Source: Prorocentrum cordatum | Taxonomy: Eukaryota; Sar; Dinophyceae; Prorocentrales; Prorocentraceae | Direction of reading: 5' to 3' | Assembly: GCA_963575745.1 (NCBI GenBank) | Contig: CAUYUJ010014196.1 | Location: 140,001 to 204,000, forward strand | Length of the DNA stretch: 64,000 nt | The notes under the pieces: generated by a model | The model's database searches: none | Told to the model about the DNA's origin: nothing | What the model saw: only the letters and a program-made list of their open reading frames with translations | Part shown: piece after piece, positions 33,608-42,640 of the stretch | Layout: each line of letters begins with the position of its first letter | How positions within the stretch are numbered: position 1 is the first letter of the stretch | Program-made: the position numbers and the translations under genes

Positions 33608-34480
33608 AGGTTTTTAGCCGTCTTCGGTCTCCAGGGGCCCTCGCCGGGACCCAGGATCGTCAGTATGCAACGCTGGTCCAGGGGAAGAGACCCAGACCTC
33701 TGGGGAGTCACGCTGTGAACAATTACGACGGAGGACGCGCACACCACGCCGGGGACCAGGATGGCCTTTGCCAGGCATGTTGGCAGTGTATGCCGTGCGC
33801 GCTCGAGACGAGGGGCCTCGCCGTGGAGGGATCGAGGAGCGGACGCCTTCTGCCGAGGCCAGTGCTCGCAAGACACGGGGGGCTCCGCCGTCGGACATCC
33901 GCTGTCGGGGACGAAGTCTGCTCCCCCTGTGAGAGACGCCACCTTCGTTGGACTCAGGGCCTCTGTAGCGGGTGGCGTGCGCCTTGGGGCGATCATGCTG
34001 GTGCTTCATGGTGAAAATCACGAAAGCAAGAATCATCATCGCCGCCACAACCAGACCAGAATCGGCGCGTGCTACCTCAGAGCGGTCATCACGAAACAAG
34101 GCCCCAACATCTGGCGTCTTGACATCTTCAGGACGGAAAAGGCGTGGAGTCCCGAACCGAACGCTGGCCCGCTGACGCTGAGCGGGTGGGCAGGCGCGCT
34201 CAGACTGAGCCGCTTGGCGGGCACACCCAAACCGACAGCGGATGGGCCAGCGCGCCCACTGCAATGGCGGACGGGCTGGCGCGCCCAGGCCGAAAGCGTC
34301 GAATCGCCGCCGCCCTGCTTTTTTCAGGACCGTGGGTGCCTGGTTCTGCCACGGGACTGGCGGCCTTTCTGCCTCCCTGGAGGCGGCCCTTTCTGATCCT
34401 CTCGCGATAATGACTGTTCTTGCCTGGGGGCGGGCGGGAGGCGGCCCGTCTTTTTTCACTCGCGGCGATAACTGGCGTTA
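33608..34480. other. GC-rich region with unassigned long ORFs
   Basis: The left end (33,615-33,665) carries a dispersed element around CCAGGGGCCCTCGCCGGGAC, also at 44,345-44,385. On the minus strand a 281-codon frame (34,459 to 33,614) contains one hydrophobic stretch, SGLVVAAMMILAFVIFTM, followed by basic residues, which could be a single-pass membrane segment. A 211-codon plus-strand frame overlaps it. Neither has a family I recognise, and GC-rich DNA opens such frames by chance. An exon cannot be excluded. Confidence 0.25.
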
Positions 34481-34560
34481 GGAGGGGGGGGCGGGGTTTG
34501 CATCACGTATTGCCTTCCTCCCCAGCAGTGTGGTTCCGGCACCACCGCAGCGTCCGCGCG

Positions 34561-34670
34561 CACGACGACGACGAGAGATGAGCGACGAGCAACGAGCGAC
34601 GACGATGACGACGACGACGACGAAGACGACGAAGACGACGACGAAGACGATGAAGACGACGACGATGACC

Positions 34671-34703
<33 letters not shown>

Positions 34704-34830
34704 GCGGCGACGTCGACGACGACTACGACGACGACGACGGCGACGACGAAGGACAACGACGATGACGCCAAGCAGCGACGACGACGACGACGATGACGAC
34801 GACGACGAGGAGCGACGACTGCAACAAGAG
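34561..34830. repeat. (GAC)n trinucleotide tract
   Basis: GACGACGAC with GAAGAC, GATGAC and GGCGAC variants. It is followed at 34,900-34,945 by CTCCTCCTC. All associated ORFs are shadows. Confidence 0.92.
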
Positions 34831-34984
34831 ACGAGTTGTGGCGAGCACATGCCTGCGAAGGCGTCGCTACCTCCACGTGGCCTACTAAAGGTATGCTCCT
34901 CTCCTCCTCCTTCCTCGTCGTCCTCCTCCTCTTGCTCCTTCGCTTACAAACACAAGTGCATGAGAGCACCGAAACTTGCCCGCG

Positions 34985-35285
34985 ACCACCGCGGATCCCT
35001 ATCTGGCTCCCTTTGGGGATCCCTATGCGGATACCTATGGGGATACCCGTGCGGATCCCTATGCGGATCCCTATTGGGATCCCTATGCGCACCCATCATG
35101 CGGTTTCCTCAGGAGATCCCTATGCGAATTGCCATGCGGATCCGCATGCGGATCCGTATGCGGCTCCGTATGCGGATCCCGGATTCTTACGGGAATCCCA
35201 ATGCGGATCGGATGCCGATGGATATCCCTATGCGGTCCCCATGCGGGCGGATGGATCCCTATGCGGATCGCTATGCGCACGGCGG
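34985..35285. repeat. 12-bp GGATCCCTATGC satellite
   Basis: About 20 units of GCGGATCCCTATGCGGATCC with GGGATACCTAT and GCGGCTCCGTAT variants. The unit contains a BamHI site. Forward frames read Ile-Pro-Met-Arg repeats. Confidence 0.88.
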
Positions 35286-35665
35286 CAGTGCCGGGGGTGC
35301 ACTTGGGGGGGAAGCGTTAGGCTATGGGCGTCGGCTGGGGGACGTAACGCGCGTTATGGCCCTGGCAATAGAGAAACACGCTCTTGGACTTCCGCACGTT
35401 TCCAGATGCGTCCGAATCCACCGGGTCGCCTGTCTGGCCTGGTCCAGCCTGGGTCTCCAACGCTCCGACCCCAGATTCAGAGCTTGCTCATATTGGATAT
35501 CCACCGCCCTTGGAATCAATCAAGAGTCATGATGTCTTTTGCTTTGAGCAGTCGTAGTCTTGATGTTTCATTATAGCTGGATCGTTCAAGGACCATTGGT
35601 GGCCAATCGCCGCCCAGCGCACGATGATGAAGTGGAGTGAAGCGGAGCGGGGGTCCAGGAGGCAA
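35286..35665. other. Unassigned spacer
   Basis: No repeat, RNA or domain-bearing ORF was recognised. Confidence 0.5.
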
Positions 35666-35667
35666 CG

Positions 35668-36225
35668 GCAGAGTGAGGGGGCCGAACGGTCATTCATTGT
35701 CCCTGGGTGCGTGGCTGAAGTGGGGATCCGTGGTGAAGAGTCTGCTTGTTGCGTTGTTGTTGCTGAATTCGTATAATTGGATAATTATTGTTGATCCCCC
35801 CCTCCTGTGCACATGGTATTTTCTCAATGGAAGTGCCCCTCCCGGCGCTCGCACCCGGTTGTTTATCAGGGGAAGTCTTCCTCCTAATTTGCGCCCCTGG
35901 CTCCCGGGTTACAACAACAACGGCTCCCGCCTGAGACGTCTTCACAATTTCGCCAGGGCCCCCGGCCCCCGCCTCAGATTTCCTCGCATTTGATTCAGGA
36001 ATCGCGCTCTCGCTTGGGACTTCTCTACAATGTATTCAGGAATCGCTCTCTCGGCGCTCTGGAGTCTCCCTCTCGCTGGAGACTTGCTTGCAGTCTACTC
36101 AAGAATAGCGCCCCAGCGTTGGAATTTCCAGCAATTTATTTCAGCGCCGCGCTCCCGACACTCAGGCACCCAGGAGTCGCGCTCACGCTTAGGACTCACT
36201 CACAGATTACTTAGGAATCGGGATC
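35668..36225. repeat. Composite module: GGCCGAACGGTCATTCATTG cassette onward
   Basis: The cassette AGTGAGGGGGCCGAACGGTC, ATTCATTGTCCCTGGGTGCG (35,672-35,755) recurs at 38,873-38,960 and 39,598-39,690. It is followed by a copy of the foldback-like cassette (35,745-35,925, GGATAATTATTGTTGATCC and CCCGGCGCTCGCACCC) and diverged 41-bp units to 36,225. Confidence 0.8.
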
Positions 36226-36885
36226 TCGCTGCCCTTCGTGGCCCCGTTGCAGCCCTTCGTGGCCCCCTCGCTGCCCTTCGTGGACCCGTTGCAGCCCTTC
36301 GTGGCCCCCTCGCTGCCCTTCGTGGCCCCGTTGCAGCTCTTCGTGGCCCCCTCGCTGCCCTTCGTGGCCCCGTTGCAGCCCTTCGTGGCCCTCTCGCTGC
36401 CCTTCGTGGCCCCGTTGCAGCCCTTCGTGGCCCCGTCGCTGCCCTTCGTGGCCCCATATATGTATGCCCTCCTTGGCCCCCGCTCGTTCGCGCCCGTCGT
36501 GGCCCCATATGCATGCCCTTCGTGGCCCCGCTGTCGCTCTTCGTGGCCCCCTCGCTGCCCTTCGTGGCCCCGTTGCTGCCCTCAGTGGCCCCGTCCTTGC
36601 CCTCCGCGGCCCAAATATACGCATGCCCTTCGTGGCCCCCGCTCGTTCGCGCCCGTCGTGGCCCCATGTGCATGTCCTTCGTGGCCCCGCTGTCGCCCTT
36701 TGTGGCCCCCTTGCTGTCCTGCGTGGCCCAGTTGCTACCCTCAGTGGCCCCGTCGTTGCCTTCTGTGGCCCCGCGTTATCTGCCCTTCGTGGCCCCCGCT
36801 CGTTCGCGCGCTTCGTGGCCCCATACGCATTCCCTGCATGTTCCCGCTGTCGCCCTTCGTGGCCTATTTAGTGCCTTTTGTGGCC
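36226..36885. repeat. CTGCCCTTCGTGGCCCCG array, copy 3
   Basis: The first 240 bp is a regular 42-bp dimer (CGCTGCCCTTCGTGGCCCC plus GTTGCAGCCCTTCGTGG). The rest is degenerate, like copies 1 and 2. A minus-strand Arg/Gly/His/Glu ORF and a plus-strand Pro/Phe/Val/Ala ORF are shadows. Confidence 0.9.
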
Positions 36886-37206
36886 CTGCTGTCGTTCTCT
36901 CTCTCGCTCTCGCCTTCGCTCGTCGTCGTCGTCGTTGTCGTCGTCGCCGCCGTCGTCGTCGACGTCGTCGTCGTCGTGGTCGGCCCCCTGTCCGTCCCTC
37001 TTGGTGTCGGGTTGCCGCCGATTAGCGCTGCCGGTGGCCAGGGCGACGGTCCGCGGCCGCCCCGCCGCTTGCAGGGGCCCGGCCTGCAGGGAAGAAGGTA
37101 TACCCCCCCAAAAGGGGCACAATCGAAAACGAAGAGGGCGGGCATCGAGGGTTTGGAACATACGCGTTAATGGACACTCGAGCAGACAAGAGCGAACAGT
37201 CTAAAA
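36886..37206. repeat. Conserved module M1, copy 2
   Basis: (GTC)n at 36,925-36,985, then the CCCCTGTCCGTCCCTCTTGG to AGAGCGAACAGTCT stretch matching 21,236-21,540 at high identity. Confidence 0.85.
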
Positions 37207-37455
37207 ATGATTGTTGTTGTTGTTGCTGCTGCTGCTGTTGTTGTTGTTGCTGTTGTTGCTGTTGTTGTTGTTGCTGTTGTTGTTGTTGTTGTTGAACTCT
37301 CATTCTTGAAGAATAATTATTGTTGATCCCCCCCACTGGTGCACATTGATTTTTTCGATTGAAGTGCCCCCCCCGGGGCTCGCACCTTGTTTTTTCTCAA
37401 GGAAAGTCTTCCTGCTCAAACTGTGCCCCTGCCCCCCGGGCTACAACAACAACGG
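37207..37455. repeat. Foldback-like cassette, (GTT)n to (AAC)n, copy 2
   Basis: Left arm (TTG)n/(CTG)n at 37,210-37,293, core GAATAATTATTGTTGATCCC and GGGGCTCGCACC, right arm CAACAACAAC at 37,443-37,453. Confidence 0.78.
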
Positions 37456-37870
37456 CTCCCGCCTGAGACTTCCTCGATTTTTACTCAGTCCCCCGCTCCC
37501 GCCTGAGACTTCCGCACAATTTACTCAGGAAAGGCGCTCCCGTCTGAGACTTCCTCGCAATGTAATCAAGACCCCCGCTCCCGCCTGAGACTTCCGTGCA
37601 ATTTACGTGGGAACGGCGCTGCCGCCTTAGATTTCTTCGAATTTTACTCAGGACCCCCGCTCCTGCCTGACATTTCCGCGCAATTGACTCAGGAACGGCG
37701 CTCCCGCCTGAGACTTCCTCGCAATTTAGTGAGGACCCCCGCTCCCGCCTGAGACTTCCGTGCAATTTGCTCAGGAACGGCGCTCCCGCTTGAGACTTCC
37801 TCGCAACTTAGTCAGGGCCCCCGCTTCCGCTTGAGATTTCCTCACAATGTACTCAGGACTGCGCTCTCGC
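37456..37870. repeat. 41-bp GCTCCCGCCTGAGACTTCC tandem array
   Basis: About ten units of GCTCCCGCCTGAGACTTCC plus CGCAATTTACTCAGGAAYGGC. Alternate units differ (ACCCCC versus AACGGC endings), giving an 82-bp dimer. Confidence 0.9.
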
Positions 37871-38255
37871 GTGCGACGTCCTCACAAATTATTCTGGAAT
37901 TGCGTTTCGGCGCTCAGGAACCACGCACGCGCCAAGGACGCCTTCACAACGTGGTATCTTCCCTCTTCCTTCGTCCTTCCCCCTCCCCTTCCTCCCACTC
38001 TCCCTCGTTCTTCCCCTCCTCCTCTTGCAGGGCCCGCGCCAATTCCAATGGCGGGCAGAGAGATGTACGCCCCCGAAGGATTGTCCGCCCGTTCCGGTTT
38101 GCCCGTACGTCTAAGCCCGCCGGCCCCAGCAAAGAGAAATAATCCCCCCGAAAGGGGTGTGATCGAAGACGAAGAGGGCGGGCATCGAGGGTGTAGGGTA
38201 TACGTGTTGAATGACTCGCGGGCAAGTAAGAGCGTACAGCCTTAAAATGGTTGTT

Positions 38256-38286
<31 letters not shown>

Positions 38287-38362
38287 TTGTTGTTGTTGCT
38301 GTTGTGTTTGTTGTTTTTGTTGTTTTTGTTGTTTTTGTTGTTGTTGTTGTAATTGTTGTAAG

Positions 38363-38402
<40 letters not shown>

Positions 38403-38435
38403 ATTGTGGTTGTTGTTGTTTGTTGTCGTCGTCCT
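37871..38435. repeat. Polypyrimidine, conserved module and (TTG)n
   Basis: CTTCC-rich 37,960-38,030; the GTGTGATCGAAGACGAAGAG module at 38,135-38,245; (TTG)n with TTTTTG interruptions at 38,248-38,430. Same order as 22,740-23,110. Confidence 0.82.
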
Positions 38436-38872
38436 ACACGCGACTCACCCCGCGACCCACCCCGCGACCCACCCGCGATCCGCCCTACGACCTACCCGCG
38501 ACCCACCCTGCGACCCGCCCGCGACCCAACCCGCGACACACTCGCGACCCACCCCACGACCCACCCCGCGACCCACCCCGCGACCCACCCGCGATCCACC
38601 CTACGACCCACCCGCGACCCACCCGCGACCCAACAGCGACCCACCCGCGACCCACCCGCGACCCACCCGCGACCCAACAACGACCCACCCGCGACCCACC
38701 ACGCGACCCACCCGCGACCCACCCGCGACCCACCCGCGACCCAGCAGCGACCCACCCGCGATCCACCCGCGACCCAGCCGCGACCCATTTGCGACCCACC
38801 CGCGACCCACCCGCGACCTACCCACATTGGTTTAACGAAAAAATTGCGCGCGCGGCGGGCTCGTTGTCAGAG
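38436..38872. repeat. 10-bp CGACCCACCC array, copy 2
   Basis: About 35 units of CGACCCACCCG / CGACCCAACAG. It ends with a TTGGTTTAACGAAAAAAT and GGCGGGCTCGTTGTCAGAG junction shared with 39,556-39,600 and 40,140-40,180. Confidence 0.92.
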
Positions 38873-39016
38873 TGAGGGGGCCGAACGGTCATTCATTGTC
38901 CTTGGGTGCGTGGCCGAAGCGGGGATCCGTGGTGAGGATTCATATTGTTGCGTTGTTGTTGTTGTTGTTGTTGTTGGTGTTGTTGTTGTTGTTGTTGTTG
39001 CTGCTGCTGCTGCTGC

Positions 39017-39056
<40 letters not shown>

Positions 39057-39067
39057 ATTGTTGTTGC

Positions 39068-39099
<32 letters not shown>

Positions 39100-39180
39100 T
39101 TTTGTTTGTTTATTTGTTTGTTTGTGTGTTTGTTTGTTTGTTTGTTTGTTTGTTTGTTTGTTTGTTTGTTGTCGTCGTCC
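38873..39180. repeat. GGCCGAACGG cassette with long (GTT)n and (GTTT)n
   Basis: Second copy of the cassette, then (GTT)n with a (GCT)n block (38,945-39,100) grading into (GTTT)n (39,100-39,170). Poly-Leu, poly-Cys and poly-Asn frames are shadows. Confidence 0.9.
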
Positions 39181-39597
39181 CACACCGCGACCCACCCGCG
39201 ATCCACCCTTCGACCCACACCGCGATCCACCCCGCGAACCCACCCCGCGACCCACCCCGCGACACACCCGCGACCCAACCCGCGACCCACTCGCGACCCA
39301 CCCCGTGACCCACCCGGCCACCCACCCGCGACCCACCCGCGATCCACCCCGCGATCCACCCGCGACCCATTTCGCGACCCACCCACGACCCACCCGCGAC
39401 CCACCCCGCGACCCACCCGCGCGCCACCCGCGACCCAACCCGCGACCCCGTTGCGACCTAGCAGCGACCCACCCGCGATCCACCCGCGACCCACCCGCGA
39501 TCCACCCGCGACCAGGCCGCGACCCATTTGCGGCCCACCCGTGACTTACCCACCTTGGTTTAACGAACAAATCGGCGCCTGCGGCGGGCTCGTTGTC
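39181..39597. repeat. 10-bp CGACCCACCC array, copy 3
   Basis: Same units and same terminal junction as copy 2. Confidence 0.92.
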
Positions 39598-40185
39598 AGA
39601 GTGAGGGGGCCGAACGGTCATTCATTGTCCCTGGGTGCTTGGCTTAGGTAGGGACCCGTGGTGAGGATTCTGCTTGTTGCGTTGTTGTTGTTTGTTTGTT
39701 GTCGTCGTCGTCCCACCCGCGACCCACCAGCGACTCACCCTGCGACCCACCCCGCGATCCAACCCGCGACCCACCCGGCGACCCACCCGGCGACCCACCC
39801 GCGACCCAACCCGCGACACACCCGCGACCCTTCTTGCGACCCACCCCGCGACCCACCCGCGACCCACTCTCGACCCATCTCGCGACTCACCCGCGACCCA
39901 CCCCGCGACCCACCCGCGACCCACCCGCGACCCAGCCGTGTCCCAACATCGACCCACCCGCGACCGACCCCGCGACCGACCCCGCGACCCACCCGCGATC
40001 CACCCGCCACCCACCCGCGACCCAGCAGCGACCCACCCGCGATCCACCCGCGACCCAGCCGCGAACCATTTGCGACCCACCCGCGACCCAGCCGCGACCC
40101 ATTTGCGACCCACCCGCGACCCACCCGCGACCTACCCACATTGGTTTAACGGAAGAATCGGCGCCTGCGGCGGGCACATGGTATA
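39598..40185. repeat. GGCCGAACGG cassette and CGACCCACCC array, copy 4
   Basis: Third cassette (39,598-39,690), a short (GTT)n, then about 43 units to 40,140 and the TTGGTTTAAC junction. It closes the composite array that began at 35.67 kb. Confidence 0.9.
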
Positions 40186-41278
40186 ACATGTGAAACTCTG
40201 GCGCCTGCGGCGGGCTTCTCCAGAGTCTCGCAGACTGCCGACGTCCCCACCGCCCCCTCACTCTTATCCGCATCTGCGGGTGTCTACGTACGCGGATATT
40301 CTCGGCCCGGGGGGGGGGGCACAGATACCATCCGCTGCCTCTTGGGGTCCTCGAACACCAGTTCTGTCCTCCGCCGCAGCGACCCTGGGTGCGGAGCTTT
40401 CCAGGGCGCGCGAGGGCCAGAGCCGAGCACGGAGGCCGCGATATTGCCGCACCACACGCTACGAATCGGCAGGCCGCGCGCCAGAGGCCGCACCTGTCTG
40501 GGATCACTGCTGCGTGTCGCCGAGGCTCCCCAGGCCGTGAGCATGTATTGGGCGAAGAGGACCATGCACATGCGCCGATCCTGGCAAGGCCCACCCTTGA
40601 CCCAGGATTGGTGCACATACCTTCCTGGCCAAGGTAGTTGGGCGTGTGCACCGATCCTAGGCTCAGGATCGGCCTGGCCAGAATCGGTGTATGTGCATAG
40701 TTCTCTTTGCTTTAATGTACAGACCATTCGGGGCTCGGAAGCTCCAACTCCATCCCTCACATGAGCTGAGGGGGGAGGCAGCCGTGAGCGGTGCGACAGC
40801 TGCTGTGGCAGAGAGCCATCTCGTTCGCCATGCCTTCGCATCTCTTTGTCTGCTTCCTCGGGTTTCCTCCCTTCTGAGTGCAAGCGCCCTTTTTGCTGAG
40901 GGTGCTGGGGAAGGTCTCCTCTGATGATATGTCGCTTTCTTTCTCTTTTAGTCTGCTCGAACCTCCTCTCTGTGCTGTGAGCTGTGCGCTTCACCTGGTG
41001 TCCGCGAGAATCACTCGTGCGGGTACCGGCGGGCCCGCCTATGGGAGCTGTACGCACGCTTGCGCAGCTCAGAGTGCTCAGGCGTTTTTTTCCACACGTG
41101 GCCCGATGCATCGCGCTGGAGTTGACCGTACATCTGCAATTCTGTTCTTCGCCCTCTTTCTTCCCTTGTCTCGTTTCTTGCTCCAGTTCCCCACTTTACC
41201 GGCCCCCATCTCGCTCTCACGTTTTCACCAGCAGACTGTTCTTGGCTCCTTAGAGCTTGGACCTCAATGCTTCATCCC
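40186..41278. other. No recognised gene; one small perfect hairpin
   Basis: Unassigned sequence. CCGATCCT and AGGATCGG (40,651-40,672) form a perfect stem with a 6-nt loop, inside a longer imperfect palindrome with GGTGCACATAC and GTATGTGCA. A 276-codon minus-strand ORF (41,111 to 40,284) has no domain I recognise. Confidence 0.4.
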
Positions 41279-41586
41279 TAGTTCCCCATATCCTAAGATG
41301 GGGTTCTTGTTATTACTTGGACGCCTCCTACTCCCTCTCCTTCTTCCTCCTCTTTCCTCCTCCCCTCCTGTCGGACTTACTCATACTCAGACTTGCTCAT
41401 ACTCAGACTTACTCATACACAGACTTACTCATACTCAGACTTACTCATACTCAGACCTACTCATACTCAGACTTACTCACACTCAGACATACTCATACAC
41501 AGACGTACTCAAACACAGACTTACTCATACCCAGACGTACTCATACACAGACTCACTCATACCCAGACTTACTCATACACAGTACG
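41279..41586. repeat. TATCCTAAGATGGGGTTCTT plus 16-bp ACTTACTCATACTCAG tract
   Basis: CATATCCTAAGATGGGGTTC, TTGTTATTACTTGGACGCC, polypyrimidine, then about 12 units of the 16-bp ACTTACTCATACTCAG. It is the reverse complement of 33.36-33.60 kb. The GGGGTTCTTGTTATTACTTG word and polypyrimidine recur at 42,555-42,640, bracketing the following array. Confidence 0.88.
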
Positions 41587-42553
41587 CTTGGAGAGCAGAT
41601 TGTGAGGATGTCTCAGGCGGGGCGCTGGTTTCAGCACCCCTAAGGGGAGCCGCCAGGGGTGGTTGCACGGGCTCGTTCGCGGCCATTTTGTGGGGATGTC
41701 TCAGGCGGTTTGCTTGTTTCTGGGCTCAACATCCTTCGCTTGGAGAGCAGATTGTGAGGATGTCTCAGGCGGGGCGCTGGTTTCAGCACCCCTAAGGGGA
41801 GCCGCCAGGGGTGGTTGCACGGGCTCGTTCGCGGCCATTTTGTGGGGATGTCTCAGGCGGTTTGCTTGTTTCTGGGCTCAACATCCTTCGCTTGGAGAGC
41901 AGATTGTGAGGATGTCTCAGGCGGGGCGCTGGTTTCAGCACCCCTAAGGGGAGCCGCCAGGGGTGGTTGCACGGGCTCGTTCGCGGCAATTTTGTGGGGA
42001 TGTCTCAGGCGGTTTGCCTGTTTCTGGGCTCAACATCCTTCGCTTGGAGAGCAGATTGTGAGGATGTCTCAGGCGGGGCGCTGGTTTCAGCACCCCTAAG
42101 GGGAGCCGCCAGGGGTGGTTGCACGGGCTCGTTCGCGGCCATTTTGTGGGGATGTCTCAGGCGGTTTGCTTGTTTCTGGGCTCAACATCCTTCGCTTGGA
42201 GAGCAGATTGTGAGGATGTCTCAGGCGGGGCGCTGGTTTCAGCACCCCTAAGGGGAGCCGCCAGGGGTGGTTGCACGGGCTCGTTCGCGGCCATTTTGTG
42301 GGGATGTCTCAGGCGGTTTGCTTGTTTCTGGGCTCAACATCCTTCGCTTGGAGAGCAGATTGTGAGGATGTCTCAGGCGGGGCGCTGGTTTCAGCACCCC
42401 TAAGGGGAGCCGCCAGGGGGGTTTGCAGGGGCTCGTTCGCGGCCATTTTGTGGGGATGTTTCAGGCGGTTTGCTAGTTTCCGGGCCCAACATCCTTCGCT
42501 TGGAGAGCAGACTGTGAGGATGTCTCAGGCGGGGCGCTGGTTTCAGCACCCCT
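41587..42553. repeat. 152-bp tandem array, about 6.3 near-identical units
   Basis: The unit contains CTTGGAGAGCAGATTGTGAG, GATGTCTCAGGCGGGGCGCT and GGTTTCAGCACCCCTAAGGG. Repeated 94-codon frames start exactly 152 bp apart at 41,663, 41,815, 41,967, 42,119 and 42,271, with only a few differences until the last unit. As 152 is not divisible by 3, the reading frame rotates each unit, so no unit-length protein repeat exists. It is the same family, reverse-complemented, as 23.7-28.4 kb. Confidence 0.95.
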
Positions 42554-42640
42554 GATGGGGTTCTTGTTATTACTTGGACGCCTCCTACTCTTTCTTCTCC
42601 CTCCTCCTCTTTTCTCCCCCCCTCCTGTCGGACTTACTCA

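Noticed and set aside
36200-37170. Long Pro-Phe-Val-Ala-Pro and Arg-Gly-His-Glu ORFs
   Set aside because: They arise from the CCCTTCGTGG array and occur in several frames on both strands.
40284-41111. A 276-codon minus-strand ORF
   Set aside because: No recognisable domain, no supporting neighbours, and the plus strand is also open over much of it.
41587-42553. CRISPR-like look of regular repeats
   Set aside because: Units are contiguous with no variable spacers, the 152-bp unit is far longer than a CRISPR repeat, and the context is eukaryotic.
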